Shown here: piece by piece, positions 11,331 to 21,391 of the stretch
How positions within the stretch are numbered: position 1 is the stretch's first letter
How the letters are laid out: every line of letters starts with the position of its first letter
Source: Sphingomonas sp.
GTDB lineage: Bacteria > Pseudomonadota > Alphaproteobacteria > Sphingomonadales > Sphingomonadaceae
DNA: 64,000 bases
Assembly (NCBI RefSeq): GCF_017304635.1
Contig: NZ_JAFKMA010000001.1
Location: 62,001-126,000 of the forward strand
Direction: 5' to 3'
Notes under the pieces: model-generated
What the model saw: only the letters and a program-made list of their open reading frames with translations
Told to the model about the DNA's origin: nothing
Database searches by the model: none
Translations under genes and position numbers: made by a program

Positions 11331-12133
11331 CTATCCGAACCATCCTGGTGGATGATGAAACCCTGGCGATCCAGGGACTTGAACTTCGCCTGAAGGCGCA
11401 TCCCGACGTCGAGATCATCGACCGCTGCTCGAATGGGCGGGAGGCGATCCGCAGCATCAAGACGAACAAGCCCGACCTCGTCTTTCTCGATATCCAGATG
11501 CCAGGCTTCGACGGCTTCTCGGTGGTGCAGGGCCTGATGGAGGTCGAGCCGCCGCTGTTCGTGTTCGTGACGGCCTATTCGGAACATGCCCTGCGCGCGT
11601 TCGAGGCGCAGGCGGTCGATTACCTGGTCAAGCCGGTCGAGGAATCGCGGCTGGCCGACACGCTCGAGCGCGTCCGCCAGCGGCTGACCGAGAAGCGCGG
11701 CGCCGAGGAAGTCGAGAAGTACAAGGAAGCGCTGGCCGAGGTGTCGCCCGAGGCGGCGGGCGAGATCGCCGATGCCGGCGGCGGCGACGGCCATTCGTCG
11801 AACCGCTTCGAAAAGCTCATCAACATCAAGGATCGCGGCAAGATCTTCCGCGTCGACGTCGATTCGATCGAAGTGGTCGAGGCGGCGGGCGATTACATGT
11901 GCATCAAGACCGGCGACAACACGCTGATCCTGCGCCAGACGATGAAGGACCTCGAAAAGCGGCTCGACCCGCGCCGGTTCCAGCGCGTGCATCGCTCGAC
12001 CATCGTCAACCTCGACCTGGTCCGCGAGGTGAAGCCGCACACCAACGGCGAATGCTTCCTGGTGCTCGATTCGGGCGGGCAGGTGAAGGTCAGCCGCAGC
12101 TATCGGGACGTGGTCGCGCGGTTCGTGCATTGA
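11327..12133 (+). CDS. LytTR-family response regulator
   Basis: A 268-residue regulator. The receiver domain has the acidic pair D9-D10, phosphoacceptor D55 in LVFLDIQMPG, and the conserved Lys in YLVKPVEES. The C-terminal LytTR DNA-binding domain starts near residue 160 (KLINIKDRGKIFRVDVDSIE) and includes FQRVHRSTIVNL, the classic LytTR core. It is translated with the upstream kinase through a 4-base overlap. Targets are unknown; the neighbouring TonB receptor pair is one possibility, on proximity alone. Confidence 0.95.
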   Translation: MTIRTILVDDETLAIQGLELRLKAHPDVEIIDRCSNGREAIRSIKTNKPDLVFLDIQMPGFDGFSVVQGLMEVEPPLFVFVTAYSEHALRAFEAQAVDYLVKPVEESRLADTLERVRQRLTEKRGAEEVEKYKEALAEVSPEAAGEIADAGGGDGHSSNRFEKLINIKDRGKIFRVDVDSIEVVEAAGDYMCIKTGDNTLILRQTMKDLEKRLDPRRFQRVHRSTIVNLDLVREVKPHTNGECFLVLDSGGQVKVSRSYRDVVARFVH

Positions 12134-12140
12134 CCTTGTT

Positions 12141-12249
12141 CCCCTCCCGCTTGCGGGAGGGGTAAGGGGTGGGCATACGCTCACCATGATCGACAACGCT
12201 TGAGAGGGGGCGGGTGCCCACCCCCGACCCCTCCCGCAAGCGGGAGGGG
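12141..12249. repeat. composite palindromic repeat (double hairpin)
   Basis: Two copies of a 22-bp palindrome built on CCCCTCCCGC and GCGGGAGGGG, at 12141-12162 and 12228-12249, lie in inverted orientation with a further GGGTGGGCA/TGCCCACCC match inside them. The whole could fold as one long stem or two hairpins. It starts 8 bp after the response-regulator stop and ends 6 bp before the next start codon, so its right edge (GGGAGGGGAGAG) acts as that gene's ribosome-binding site. Confidence 0.85.
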
Positions 12250-12255
12250 AGAGCA

Positions 12256-13008
12256 ATGCCGACGCCTTACGAAACCTTCGCCACGCTGCACGTCCCCGGC
12301 GACCCGCTCATCATCTATAATTGCTGGGATCCCGGCAGCGCCGTCGCGATCGCGCGGGCGGGGGCGAAGGCGATCGCGACCGGCAGCTACGGCGTCGCGG
12401 AGTCGCTCGGCTTCTGCGACGGCGAGAAGGCGCCGCTGCCCCATGTGCTCGACAATGCGCGGCGGATCATGAGTGTCGTCGACCTGCCCGTGTCGATCGA
12501 TTTCGAGGGCGGCTATGCCGTCGATCCGGCGGGTGTCGCCGCCAATCTCGGCAAGCTCGCCGCGACGGGCGCGGTCGGGTGCAACTTCGAGGATTCGGTG
12601 ATCGGCGGGGAGGGCGTACATCCGCTCGATGTCCAGGTCGCGCGGATCGCGGCGGCGCGGTGCGGGGCGGGAGAAGCCTTCTACATCAATGCGCGCTGCG
12701 ACCTGTACCTGCGGACGCCGCCGGAGCGCCACGATGCGAGCCTGCTCGACACCGTGGTCGATCGCGCGCAGGCCTATCTCGCGGCGGGCGGCAGCGGCAT
12801 CTTCGTGCCCGGCCTGCGCGATATCGCGACGATCGCGGCGATCGTGCGGCGCACCGACGCCAAGCTCAACGTCATCCCCGCACCGGGCGCCCCGACCCGC
12901 CCGCTGGCGGACGCCGGCGTCGCGCGCGTCAGCTACGGTCACGGCCCATGGGCCGCGACGATGCACTGGCTCGAGGATCAGGCGCGAGGGGCGATCGACT
13001 GGCGCTAA
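12256..13008 (+). CDS. isocitrate lyase/PEP mutase superfamily enzyme
   Basis: A 250-residue alpha/beta-barrel protein of the PEP mutase/isocitrate lyase superfamily. Visible motifs are YNCWDPGSAVAIARAGAKAI near the N-terminus, VSIDFEGGYA (metal-binding acidic residues) and GCNFEDSV. The KKCGH catalytic loop of true isocitrate and methylisocitrate lyases is absent, so it is probably a C-C or C-P lyase or hydrolase of unknown substrate. The ATG at 12256 was preferred to that at 12214 because the latter would translate the palindromic repeat; GGGAGGGGAGAG precedes 12256. Confidence 0.88.
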   Translation: MPTPYETFATLHVPGDPLIIYNCWDPGSAVAIARAGAKAIATGSYGVAESLGFCDGEKAPLPHVLDNARRIMSVVDLPVSIDFEGGYAVDPAGVAANLGKLAATGAVGCNFEDSVIGGEGVHPLDVQVARIAAARCGAGEAFYINARCDLYLRTPPERHDASLLDTVVDRAQAYLAAGGSGIFVPGLRDIATIAAIVRRTDAKLNVIPAPGAPTRPLADAGVARVSYGHGPWAATMHWLEDQARGAIDWR

Positions 13009-13014
13009 CCCGCC

Positions 13015-13032
13015 AAACTTGACAAACTTGAC
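13015..13032. repeat. tandem 9-bp direct repeat
   Basis: AAACTTGAC occurs twice head-to-tail in the 136-bp gap between the PEP-mutase-like gene and pyrE. No other feature is recognised in that gap. Confidence 0.6.
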
Positions 13033-13144
13033 GAGGGTACGGCCTGAACATTCCGCCGCCCCGGCCGTCGAAAGATGATCCGGTTCAGGCACTTCGTCGC
13101 TGCTGGCAGCGAAATTCCAACATCGCCAGCCAAACGCGCCGCAT

Positions 13145-13741
13145 CTATTCGACCGGCCGCTTGTCCTCCTCGGTCACGCCGAGATCGGTCGCGGTGAACA
13201 AGGCATGGAGCGTGATGCCGCGTTCGGCCAGCGTCGCGTCGGCGCCCTGTTCGCGGTCGAGGATGACGATCGCGTCGGTCATCACCGCGCCGGCCGCCGC
13301 GATCTGGTCGGCCGCCTTCAGGATCGACCCGCCGCTGGTCGCGACATCGTCGATCAGGACCACGTGCTTGCCCGCCAGCGTCTCGCCGCCGGCATCGTCG
13401 AGCCCCTCGACCATCAGCGAGGTGCCGTGCGCCTTCGCCGCCTTGCGCACGAACACCGCGCCGATCGGCCGGCCCGCGTCCCAGCTCGCCGCCGCGATCC
13501 CGCCGAGCAGCGGCACCGCGCCCATCTCCAGCCCGGCGACGTAATCCGCCGTCAGACCGTCCAGCACGCCGAGCAGCCCGCGCGCGCATTGCGCCGCGCC
13601 CTCGGGCGTCATCATCGTCGCCTTCATGTTGAAATAGACGCGGCTGCGCTTGCCCGACACGAGCAGGAAATCACCGCGCTTCAACGTGCGCGTCGCAAGC
13701 AAACGCCGCAGCGCCTCGCGGTCGTAGGTCGGTTTCGTCAT
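13145..13741 (-). CDS. pyrE: orotate phosphoribosyltransferase
   Basis: Converts orotate and PRPP to orotidine 5'-phosphate in de novo pyrimidine synthesis. The 198 residues include RSRVYFNMKA near the N-terminus, AGLEMGAVPL, FVRKAAKAHGT (the flexible catalytic loop with Lys) and the PRPP-binding motif VVLIDDVATSGGS (about 126-138). A GGAG ribosome-binding site precedes the ATG. No other pyr gene is adjacent; it is convergent with the PEP-mutase-like gene and lies 48 bp downstream of the S9 peptidase gene on the same strand. Confidence 0.96.
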   Translation of the reverse strand: MTKPTYDREALRRLLATRTLKRGDFLLVSGKRSRVYFNMKATMMTPEGAAQCARGLLGVLDGLTADYVAGLEMGAVPLLGGIAAASWDAGRPIGAVFVRKAAKAHGTSLMVEGLDDAGGETLAGKHVVLIDDVATSGGSILKAADQIAAAGAVMTDAIVILDREQGADATLAERGITLHALFTATDLGVTEEDKRPVE

Positions 13742-13789
13742 CGGCGCTCCATCGGCGATCCCTTGGCGGGCGTCAACGCGATCCGCCGA

Positions 13790-15829
13790 TCAGGCCGGGT
13801 TGAAGCGACTCAGGAATTTGGCGACTTCCTGCATCAACTGGACGCGGTCCGCCTCTCGCAACAAGTGATGCGTGTTGAGGGGCTGTTCGACGTAGAAGAA
13901 GTCCTTTCCCTCGACCTTGCCGACCTTTTTCAAACGCGCAACGAGGTCACGCGCTTGCGACGGCGGCACCCGGGTATCCTTGCCACCCTGTACGATAAGG
14001 ATCGGAATAGTATATTTTTCCGGATGAAGTCCGGGCGACGCCTCGATCAGGTCGTTGCTCGCCGACCCCAGAAACGCCTTCGCGCCGTAGCGGCCCAGAT
14101 AATTCTTGTCATACCGCACCATCGCCGGAAGGTCGTGGACCCCCGCACCGGCGATCGCGCAACGGTATTTGTCGCCATCGCGTTCCGCCGCTCGCGACGC
14201 CGCATAGCCACCATAGGACCAGCCGAAAATGCAAACGCGCTTCGGGTCGACGATACCTTGTTGCGCCAGCCAGGGAATGGCGTCGTTCAGGTCGTCCTGC
14301 ATCCGATAGCCCCACGAATGCTCGGATGCTTTCTCCCAGTCGCTGCCATAGCCGGTAGAACCGCGATAATTGGGTTGGATCACGACATAGCCCATCTCGG
14401 CGAGAGATTGCGCCCAGCCATAGACGTCCCAATCAGCCTCGTCCCTCGCCCACGGGCCACCGTGCGGCAGGACGATCAATGGTAGCTTCTTCTCACCGGT
14501 TCGATGCCGCGGCATCGTCAATATCGCTTCGATCTGCTTGCCGTCCGACGCCGGATAGCGAACGACCGATACCGGATTGAGCACCGCGTCCTTCAACGTA
14601 TCGTTGGCGTAGGTCATTCGGCCGATGCTGCCCGAAACGGTATCGAACAGATACCACGACTCGGCTTGACCGAGCCGGGCGACACGGAACAAGATCATCT
14701 CGCGCTTCGCATCGGTCGTCGCGATCATGACATTGCCTTGCCCGAAGCTCTTTTCGAGTACGGCCTGGATCTCCTTGAGGCGAGGGTCGAAATAGGCCCA
14801 ATGCTCTCGGTCCGACGTGTAACGCACGCCGAGCAACCCGGCGCGATCGAACGTCGTTGCCGCGCCGTCTTCGTCGATGTCGTAACCCGGTACGCCGAAC
14901 ACCTTCTTGCCGAGCTTCATCGTCGCGAGATCGTAGTCGTATAGCGCGCGAAAGCCGTCCTGACGCGAGATCACATAGGCTTTCTTGCCGCCGGCAAGAA
15001 AAATGTCGGGCACGGCGACGCCAGCATAGCGATCAGGTACGCCGTCGAATATCAGCTTGAGCGGCTGATCGGCACCACCCCGATAGTAAAGCTTTACGCG
15101 ACCGGTCTCGCGATCGCTGGACGTTCCGATACGAACCACGCCATCGGCATCCGCCGTCCATGACTGAACCGATGGGTTCTGCTTCATGGCGACGCTGTAT
15201 TTTCCCGTATCGAGATCGACATCGATGACTTCGGGATTGTTTATCAGTTCCGTGCTGAAGTCCATTTCGCCGGAAAAATCGTAGGGTCGCCGCTCGAGCA
15301 AGATGTGGGGGCGCCCGGATCGTGACGACCAAAGCTCGCGGGTCTGTCCGACGCCAAGGTCGGTGCCTAACCCGGTCGTGACCTTTGTTGCGCGGTTATA
15401 GCCTATATAGCGATAGTTATCGAACCAGCCGCCGCCGATATTATCCCGAGCCGTATATACGATCACAAGGTGATCGGAATCCACCCAGTGATAGCCATAT
15501 AATTGGCGATCGTCTTGCTTGTCGGACGCTGCTTCGTTCGACCGCGCGATGAACTGAATCTTGCCGTCCTCCGGATGTACGGGAACGATGGCAAGCAGTT
15601 GTTCGCCGTTGGCGCGGATACGGGTCGCCAGCCACTTGCCGTCGGGGCTCATCCGCGGCTGGCTGATCAATGGGAAGCGAGCGAAAGTGTCAATCGGTAT
15701 GGTCTTGTCGGCCCATTCTGTTGTCGGGGGCGTGACCTGTGCCTGTGAAGCGGGTCCCACGACCAACGCCGCAGCCGAGCCCGCCAAGTAAAAGCCGGCC
15801 ATCAGCTTGGCCCGAAAAGTCCGAGTCAT
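13790..15829 (-). CDS. exported S9-family prolyl oligopeptidase-like serine peptidase
   Basis: A 679-residue secreted peptidase. The signal peptide has a hydrophobic core AGFYLAGSAAALVVGPASQA. A beta-propeller-like region (about 50-400) contains repeated SPDGKWLATRI-like strands. The C-terminal alpha/beta hydrolase has the nucleophile Ser538 in CIFGWSYGGYAAS, an Asp in QGGKDTRVPPSQA and a His in NTHHLL. This matches the acylaminoacyl-peptidase/dipeptidyl-peptidase branch of S9. A hydrophobic segment and the cleavage-type end (SQAQV) suggest periplasmic location. Its peptide substrates are not evident. Confidence 0.93.
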   Translation of the reverse strand: MTRTFRAKLMAGFYLAGSAAALVVGPASQAQVTPPTTEWADKTIPIDTFARFPLISQPRMSPDGKWLATRIRANGEQLLAIVPVHPEDGKIQFIARSNEAASDKQDDRQLYGYHWVDSDHLVIVYTARDNIGGGWFDNYRYIGYNRATKVTTGLGTDLGVGQTRELWSSRSGRPHILLERRPYDFSGEMDFSTELINNPEVIDVDLDTGKYSVAMKQNPSVQSWTADADGVVRIGTSSDRETGRVKLYYRGGADQPLKLIFDGVPDRYAGVAVPDIFLAGGKKAYVISRQDGFRALYDYDLATMKLGKKVFGVPGYDIDEDGAATTFDRAGLLGVRYTSDREHWAYFDPRLKEIQAVLEKSFGQGNVMIATTDAKREMILFRVARLGQAESWYLFDTVSGSIGRMTYANDTLKDAVLNPVSVVRYPASDGKQIEAILTMPRHRTGEKKLPLIVLPHGGPWARDEADWDVYGWAQSLAEMGYVVIQPNYRGSTGYGSDWEKASEHSWGYRMQDDLNDAIPWLAQQGIVDPKRVCIFGWSYGGYAASRAAERDGDKYRCAIAGAGVHDLPAMVRYDKNYLGRYGAKAFLGSASNDLIEASPGLHPEKYTIPILIVQGGKDTRVPPSQARDLVARLKKVGKVEGKDFFYVEQPLNTHHLLREADRVQLMQEVAKFLSRFNPA

Positions 15830-15951
15830 CGTTGCCCCATTAGTAGAAACCGGGTGGATCGATTCAGCATAGGCGGCTCATCGGGCAAAGCACAGCCCGC
15901 TTATATACTTGATATACGGGACCGGTGCCGAAAGTGCCGTTTGCCGTTGGG

Positions 15952-15981
15952 ATGACGGGTCGGTGTATGCCGACCCGTCAT
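15952..15981. other. strong hairpin between hppA and the S9 peptidase gene
   Basis: A perfect 12-bp inverted repeat (atgacgggtcgg / ccgacccgtcat) with a 6-base loop begins 12 bp after the hppA stop. There is no T-run, so it may be a 3'-end stabilising hairpin rather than a true intrinsic terminator. Confidence 0.6.
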
Positions 15982-15992
15982 TCCACACGGGC

Positions 15993-18110
15993 TCAGTGAC
16001 CCGCCGCCAAAGCCGCGAGCAGCAGCAGCGCGACGATGTTGGTGATCTTAATCATCGGGTTGACCGCCGGGCCGGCCGTATCCTTGTACGGATCGCCCAC
16101 GGTGTCGCCGGTGACCGCGGCCTTGTGGGCGTCGCTGCCCTTGCCGCCGAAATTGCCGTCCTCGATATATTTCTTGGCATTGTCCCAGGCGCCGCCGCCC
16201 GAGGTCATCGAGATCGCGACGAACAGGCCGGAGACGATCACGCCCATCAGCATCGCGCCGACGGTCGCGAAGCCCTGTTCGCGATTGGCGACCGCCTGGA
16301 CGATGAAGAACACCGCGATCGGGCTCAGCACCGGCAGCAGCGAGGGGATAATCATCTCCTTGATCGCCGCGCGCGTGACGATGTCGACGGTGCGGCCGTA
16401 ATTGGGGCGGCTGGTTCCTTCCATGATGCCCTTGTCCGCGGCGAACTGCGCGCGGACGTCCTCGACGACGCTGCCCGCCGCGCGGCCGACCGCGGTCATG
16501 CCGAACGCGCCGAACAGGTACGGCAGCAACGCCCCGAGCAGCAGCCCGACGATGACGTACGGATTGCTGAGCGTGAAGTTGATCGTGCCGATCCCGAGCT
16601 GGGTCGCATAGCGGCCGAGGTCGGTGGTGTAGGCGCCGAACAGCACCAAAGCCGCCAGCGCCGCCGAGCCGATCGCATAGCCCTTGGTCACCGCCTTGGT
16701 CGTGTTGCCGACCGCGTCGAGCGCGTCGGTGCGGTGGCGGACGTCGTCGGGCAGGCCGGCCATCTCGGCAATGCCGCCGGCATTGTCGGTGACCGGGCCA
16801 TAGGCGTCGAGCGCGACGACCATGCCGGCGAGCGCCAGCAGGCTGGTCGCGGCGAACGCCACGCCCAGGATGCCCGCGATCTGGTAGGTCGCGATCACCG
16901 CGACGACGATCACGATCGTCGGCAGCGCGGTCGATTCCAGGCTGATCGCCAGGCCCTGGATGACGTTGGTGCCGTGACCGGTGGTCGATGCCTTGGCGAT
17001 CGACTTGACCGGGCGATAGTTGGTGCCGGTGTAATATTCGGTGATCCAGACGAGCAGGCCGGTGACGGCGAGCCCGATCAGCATGCACCAGAACAGCCCC
17101 ATGCCGGTGAACGTCACGTCGCCGGTCGCGCCCGCGACGGTCATGGTCTGGTTGAGGTCGACGAGCGTGTATTTCGTCGCGACGTAGATCGCCGGAACCG
17201 ACAGGATCGCGGTGGTCCAGAACCCCTTGTACAGCGCCCCCATGATCGACTGGCCGCCACCGAGGCGGACCATGTAGGTGCCGATGATCGAGGTGATGAT
17301 GCACACGCCGCCGACGATCAGCGGCAGGCTCATCAGCGCGAACAGGTTCTGCGCATCGGGCAGCAGCAGCGCGATCGACACCATGGTCAGACCGAGCGTC
17401 ACGACATAGGTCTCGAACAGGTCGGCCGCCATGCCGGCGCAGTCGCCGACATTGTCGCCGACGTTATCGGCGATCGTCGCGGGGTTGCGGGGATCGTCCT
17501 CCGGAATGCCGGCCTCGACCTTGCCGACCAGGTCGGCGCCGACGTCGGCGGCTTTCGTGAAGATGCCGCCGCCGAGGCGCGCGAAGATCGAGATGAGCGA
17601 GGCGCCGAAGGCGAGGGCGGTCAGCGCGGCGACGATCTCGTGGTCGCCCGGCTCGAGGTGCTTGACCCCGGTCAGGTACCAGAAGATCCCCGCGATCGAC
17701 AGCAGGCCGAGCCCCGCCACCAGCATGCCGGTGATCGCGCCCGAGCGGAACGCCATCGTCAGCCCGCCCTGCAAGCTACCGCGCGCGGCCTCCGCCGTGC
17801 GCACGTTGGCGCGGACCGAGATGTTCATGCCGACGAACCCGGCGACCCCCGACAGGATCGCGCCGATCAGGAACGAGACGGTCGACAGTCCGCCGAGGGT
17901 GAAGAACAGGATGACGGCAACGATGACGCCGACGATCGCGATGGTGGTGTATTGGCGGCCGAGATAAGCCTTGGCGCCTTCCTGCACGGCCGACGCGATG
18001 TCCTGCATCTTGTCGTTGCCGGCCGGCGCACGGAGCACCTGCTGACTGGTGATGAAGCCATAGAGCACGGCAATCAGGCCGCACGCGATGGCCGCGTAGA
18101 CGATCGTCAT
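15993..18110 (-). CDS. hppA: K+-independent membrane H+-translocating pyrophosphatase
   Basis: Inner-membrane pump that couples pyrophosphate hydrolysis to proton export. The 705 residues, mostly transmembrane helices, carry the substrate motifs [20 protein letters not shown] and [20 protein letters not shown]. In [18 protein letters not shown] the Lys after GNTT is the mark of the K+-independent subclass (K+-dependent enzymes have Ala). The start at 18110 was chosen for the upstream GGGGAAGAGGA; the frame extends to 18200 without similarity. It is the last gene of the minus-strand run from hisG; thiL ends 100 bp upstream. Confidence 0.96.
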   Translation of the reverse strand: MTIVYAAIACGLIAVLYGFITSQQVLRAPAGNDKMQDIASAVQEGAKAYLGRQYTTIAIVGVIVAVILFFTLGGLSTVSFLIGAILSGVAGFVGMNISVRANVRTAEAARGSLQGGLTMAFRSGAITGMLVAGLGLLSIAGIFWYLTGVKHLEPGDHEIVAALTALAFGASLISIFARLGGGIFTKAADVGADLVGKVEAGIPEDDPRNPATIADNVGDNVGDCAGMAADLFETYVVTLGLTMVSIALLLPDAQNLFALMSLPLIVGGVCIITSIIGTYMVRLGGGQSIMGALYKGFWTTAILSVPAIYVATKYTLVDLNQTMTVAGATGDVTFTGMGLFWCMLIGLAVTGLLVWITEYYTGTNYRPVKSIAKASTTGHGTNVIQGLAISLESTALPTIVIVVAVIATYQIAGILGVAFAATSLLALAGMVVALDAYGPVTDNAGGIAEMAGLPDDVRHRTDALDAVGNTTKAVTKGYAIGSAALAALVLFGAYTTDLGRYATQLGIGTINFTLSNPYVIVGLLLGALLPYLFGAFGMTAVGRAAGSVVEDVRAQFAADKGIMEGTSRPNYGRTVDIVTRAAIKEMIIPSLLPVLSPIAVFFIVQAVANREQGFATVGAMLMGVIVSGLFVAISMTSGGGAWDNAKKYIEDGNFGGKGSDAHKAAVTGDTVGDPYKDTAGPAVNPMIKITNIVALLLLAALAAGH

Positions 18111-18210
18111 TCCTCTTCCCCTGCTACTCGTACGTCGCCGGTCGGCGCGCACTCTTTCCCTAGGTGGGGAGAGGTATAACCGGGCATCGGCGCGGCGCAA
18201 GCGCCGGAAG

Positions 18211-19053
18211 TCAGTGCTGGTACCCGAGCGGACCGGCGACCGGACGACCGTCGAGCAGCACGTCGTGGTCGCAGCGCGGCAGGACGCGACCGATGGCGCG
18301 GGCGGGAAGGGCGGGGTCGAGTGGTCCGGCGGTCAGCAACAGCGCGTAATCGTCGCCCCAGCGCATGTCCGCCTCGTCGAACAAAGGCGCGATGTCGATC
18401 GTCACCCCGCTCGCCGCCGCCATGCGCGACGCGTCGAGCAGCAGGCCGTCCGACACGTCCATCATCGCGTGCGCGTGCGGTGCCAGCGCGCGGCCCTCCG
18501 CGAGGAGCGGGCGTGGGCGGAGGTAGGCGAGGTGGTCGGTGTCGCTCGCGGTTCCGCCCTCGCTCAGGCCCAGCCAGCCGCGCCGCGCCGCGCCGATCGT
18601 GCCCGCCAAGTACAGCGTATCGCCCTCCCGCGCACCACTCCGCGCCGGCACCGGCCGCGTGGTCGCGCGTCCGATCGCGGTGCAGCCGAAACTCGCCGGC
18701 CCGGCCGGTCGGATGGAGTCGCCGCCGAGCAGCGGTACGTCATACTCGCTCAGGATCGCGCGCAATCCCTCGACGAACCGCTCGCTGCCATCGCCCAGGC
18801 TCGCCCCGATCAGCACGCCGACCGGCTCCGCGCCCTTGGCGGCAAGGTCGGACAGGTTCACCGCGACCAGCTTCCACGCAATGTCGAACGGATCGGTGCC
18901 GGGCAGATAATGGACGCCCTCGGCGATCATGTCGTGCGTGACGATCAGCGCTTCGCCGCCGATCTCGATCACCGCCGCGTCGTCGGCCAGGCCCCGCGCG
19001 CCGGGATGAAGCGGCAGCCCGCGCAATGCGGCGATGAAGTCGGCTTCGGTCAC
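18211..19053 (-). CDS. thiL: thiamine-monophosphate kinase
   Basis: Phosphorylates thiamine monophosphate to the active cofactor thiamine diphosphate. The 280 residues (slightly short for the family) show [54 protein letters not shown] and [12 protein letters not shown], the standard AIR-synthase-fold ATP and Mg sites of ThiL. Its start overlaps the stop of the DUF4169 gene by 4 bases, so translation is probably coupled. Pairing with nusB is common in proteobacteria. Confidence 0.95.
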   Translation of the reverse strand: MTEADFIAALRGLPLHPGARGLADDAAVIEIGGEALIVTHDMIAEGVHYLPGTDPFDIAWKLVAVNLSDLAAKGAEPVGVLIGASLGDGSERFVEGLRAILSEYDVPLLGGDSIRPAGPASFGCTAIGRATTRPVPARSGAREGDTLYLAGTIGAARRGWLGLSEGGTASDTDHLAYLRPRPLLAEGRALAPHAHAMMDVSDGLLLDASRMAAASGVTIDIAPLFDEADMRWGDDYALLLTAGPLDPALPARAIGRVLPRCDHDVLLDGRPVAGPLGYQH

Positions 19054-19226
19054 GGCTCGCGCCTGGCGCCGTCCAGTTCACGCTCGCGGCGTCGCGCCTC
19101 GGCTTCCGCCGCCTGCCTTTCCGCCTTGGTCCGGCCGAAGGCGGCGCGATTGGCCGCGGCCTTCGCCGCTGCGTCGGTCCGCGCCTTGGCCTTGCGGGCG
19201 CGGTTGAGGTTGACGATCTCGGCCAT
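19050..19226 (-). CDS. DUF4169 small basic protein
   Basis: A 58-residue, highly charged protein starting MAEIVNLNRARKAKAR and ending LDGARREP. The N-terminal EIVNLNRARKAKAR, central NRAAFGRTKAER and C-terminal LDGxR match the small alphaproteobacterial DUF4169 family. It is predicted as mostly helical and basic; nucleic-acid or ribosome association is conceivable but unproven. It lies 11 bp after nusB and overlaps thiL by 4 bases, so it belongs to that operon. Confidence 0.88.
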   Translation of the reverse strand: MAEIVNLNRARKAKARTDAAAKAAANRAAFGRTKAERQAAEAEARRRERELDGARREP

Positions 19227-19237
19227 CGCGCCGGCGA

Positions 19238-19711
19238 TCAGCCCCGAGGCTCGCCCTCGCGAGCCTCCTTCGCCACCGCGTCGAGCACGCCGTTGACGAA
19301 CCCGGCCTCGCGCTTTTCGTAGAAGGCGCGGGCGACATCGACATATTCGGTGATGACGGTGGCGACCGGCACGTCGGCGCGCGCGAGCAGTTCGTAGGTC
19401 GCGGCGCGGAACAGCGCCTTCATCGGCTTGTCGAGCCGCTCGATGCTCCACCCGGCGGCGAGCTTCGCGGCGATCGCAGCGTCGATCTCGCCCTGCCGCG
19501 CCAGCGCCCCGGTCACGACGTCGTCGAAGAAATCGATATCGGCCTCGTTATACTCGGCCCCCTCGATCTCCGCGCCCAGCCGATGCTGGTGGAACTCGAC
19601 CAGCAATTTGGCCTGCGGCGTGCCCTCCATCTCGTGCTGATAGAGCGCCTGCGTGGCGGCAAGGCGCGCGGCGGCGCGGGCTTTCGTACGGGCGGCGGTT
19701 CGACGTGACAT
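19238..19711 (-). CDS. nusB: transcription antitermination factor NusB
   Basis: RNA-binding partner of NusE/S10 in antitermination of rRNA operons. The 157 residues form the all-helical NusB fold with an Arg-rich N-terminus (RTKARAAARLAATQALYQHE), DFFDDVVTGAL, ERLDKPMKALFRAATYELL and VITEYVDVARAFYEKREAGF followed by VNGVLDAVA, all family hallmarks. Its start lies one base after the stop of the preceding unknown gene, indicating cotranscription with the his genes upstream. Confidence 0.96.
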   Translation of the reverse strand: MSRRTAARTKARAAARLAATQALYQHEMEGTPQAKLLVEFHQHRLGAEIEGAEYNEADIDFFDDVVTGALARQGEIDAAIAAKLAAGWSIERLDKPMKALFRAATYELLARADVPVATVITEYVDVARAFYEKREAGFVNGVLDAVAKEAREGEPRG

Positions 19712-19712
19712 T

Positions 19713-20108
19713 TCAGTTGCGGGACCATTTCTTCAAAGGTTCTTGTGCAGCGAGCGCCACACTTGCGTCGTCGCCCGGCTCGATATTGATGACATGCTCG
19801 GGGCCAAAGGGAATTTCGGTCCCTACCCAAAACGCATCGTTCTCGGCAATCGCATTGGGCTCGTTGTCGAGCAACCCGAAGTACCGGTCACTCGAAATTT
19901 CGCTGACCACTACCCACATTCGTTCGACCGAGACAGGATCTTCCTCGTTATTTACGCTGATCTCGAAAATCAGCTTTGCGAAATCGCCGATACGAAGCGA
20001 CCGGCGCGCAATGAAGTCCGGAATCCAAAACGTTTCTGGTGCTGCGGCATGCGCCTCTTCGCCACTGCGCAGCGCCCAGCCATCATCGAAGAGCGCGGGC
20101 TCTCTCAT
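19713..20108 (-). CDS. uncharacterised protein between hisD and nusB
   Basis: A 131-residue protein. The ATG at 20108 overlaps the hisD stop (ATGA-type, 4 bases). It has no signal peptide or membrane segment. It shows ERMWVVVSEISSDRYFGLLD, then NEPNAIAENDAFWVGTEIPF and GPEHVINIE, a beta-rich pattern reminiscent of DUF2314/DUF2185-type domains. I cannot name the family with confidence. Codon use is less GC-rich than in hisD or nusB. Its tight placement makes cotranslation with HisD and NusB likely, but no functional link is evident. Confidence 0.75.
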   Translation of the reverse strand: MREPALFDDGWALRSGEEAHAAAPETFWIPDFIARRSLRIGDFAKLIFEISVNNEEDPVSVERMWVVVSEISSDRYFGLLDNEPNAIAENDAFWVGTEIPFGPEHVINIEPGDDASVALAAQEPLKKWSRN

Positions 20109-21391
20109 TTCAATCGCAGCGCCACCGACCGGGCGTGCGCGGGCAGGCCCTCGGCTTCCGCCAGCGCGACTGCCGCCGGACCGATCGCGGCCAGGGCGGT
20201 GGCGTCGAGCGACAGGAAGCTCGTCCGCTTCATGAAATCGAGCACCGACAGGCCGGAGGCGAAGCGCGCGCGGCGGCCGGTGGGGAGGACGTGGTTGGGC
20301 CCGGCGACGTAATCGCCGACCGCCTCCGGCGTGTGGCGGCCGATGAACACCGATCCGGCATGCTTGACCATGTCGAACAGCGCGTCGGCATCGTCGCACG
20401 CCAGTTCGAGATGCTCGGGCGCGAGGCGGTTCACCAGCGGCATCGCCTCGGCCAGGTCGGTGGTAACGATGATCGCACCGTTCGCGTCCCAACTCGCTCG
20501 CGCGACCTTCGCGGTCGACAGCGCACCGATCTGGAGGTCGACCGCGTCGGCGACGGCGCGAGCCAGCGCGGCATCGTCGGTGAACAGGATCGACTGGCTG
20601 GAGGGGTCGTGCTCGGCCTGGCTCAGCAGGTCGGCGGCGATCCAGTCGGGCGAATTGCGGCCGTCCGCCACCACCACGATCTCGCTCGGCCCGGCGACCA
20701 TGTCGATCCCGACCACGCCGTAGAGCTGGCGCTTGGCCTCCGCGACCCAGGCATTGCCCGGCCCGCACACGACATCGACCGGCGCGATCCGCCCGGTGCC
20801 GTAGGCGAGCGCGGCGATCGCCTGCGCTCCGCCGATCCGCCAGATCTCATCGACCCCGGCGACGTGCGCGGCGGCGAGCACCAGCGGATTGACCGCGCCG
20901 TCGGGGGTCGGGGTGACCATCACCAGCCGCTCGACCCCGGCGACCTTGGCGGGGATCGCGTTCATCAGCACCGAACTGGGATAGGCCGCGCGCCCGCCGG
21001 GAACGTAGATCCCCGCCGCATCGACTGCGCGCCACCGCGCGCCGAGCCGGGCGCCGACCGCGTCGGTCTCGTCGCGATCCTCCGGCTTCTGCTTCAGGTG
21101 ATAGGCGGTGATGCGTTCGGCGGCGAGTTCGAGCGCGTCGCGCAGGTCGGGCGCCAGCGCGTCATGGGCGGCGAGCCACTCCGCCTTCTCGATCCGCCAG
21201 CCGGTCTCGTTCAGGTCGTGGCGATCGAACTTGCGCGTGAAGGCGTGGACCGCGGCATCGCCCTCGTCGCGCACGCTGGCGACGATCGTCCGCACGTCAC
21301 GCGCGACATCGACATCGGCCTCACGCCGCGCATCGACCATCGCCGCGAACTGGCGCTCGAAACCGGGTTCGGAGGTGGACAGGCGGATCAT
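20105..21391 (-). CDS. hisD: histidinol dehydrogenase
   Basis: Catalyses the last two steps of histidine synthesis, oxidising L-histidinol to L-histidine with NAD+. The 428 residues include [82 protein letters not shown] (Zn ligands Gln/His), [10 protein letters not shown] and GPNHVLPTG. The ATG at 21391 overlaps the hisG stop by 4 bases. Confidence 0.97.
   Translation of the reverse strand: MIRLSTSEPGFERQFAAMVDARREADVDVARDVRTIVASVRDEGDAAVHAFTRKFDRHDLNETGWRIEKAEWLAAHDALAPDLRDALELAAERITAYHLKQKPEDRDETDAVGARLGARWRAVDAAGIYVPGGRAAYPSSVLMNAIPAKVAGVERLVMVTPTPDGAVNPLVLAAAHVAGVDEIWRIGGAQAIAALAYGTGRIAPVDVVCGPGNAWVAEAKRQLYGVVGIDMVAGPSEIVVVADGRNSPDWIAADLLSQAEHDPSSQSILFTDDAALARAVADAVDLQIGALSTAKVARASWDANGAIIVTTDLAEAMPLVNRLAPEHLELACDDADALFDMVKHAGSVFIGRHTPEAVGDYVAGPNHVLPTGRRARFASGLSVLDFMKRTSFLSLDATALAAIGPAAVALAEAEGLPAHARSVALRLK

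Noticed and set aside
12256-13008. Naming this gene isocitrate lyase
   Set aside because: The KKCGH catalytic loop of isocitrate/methylisocitrate lyase is absent; only superfamily membership is supported.
15909-18179. 756-codon open frame antisense to hppA
   Set aside because: Asp/Arg/Gly-rich shadow of hppA; no motifs, and hppA is unambiguous.
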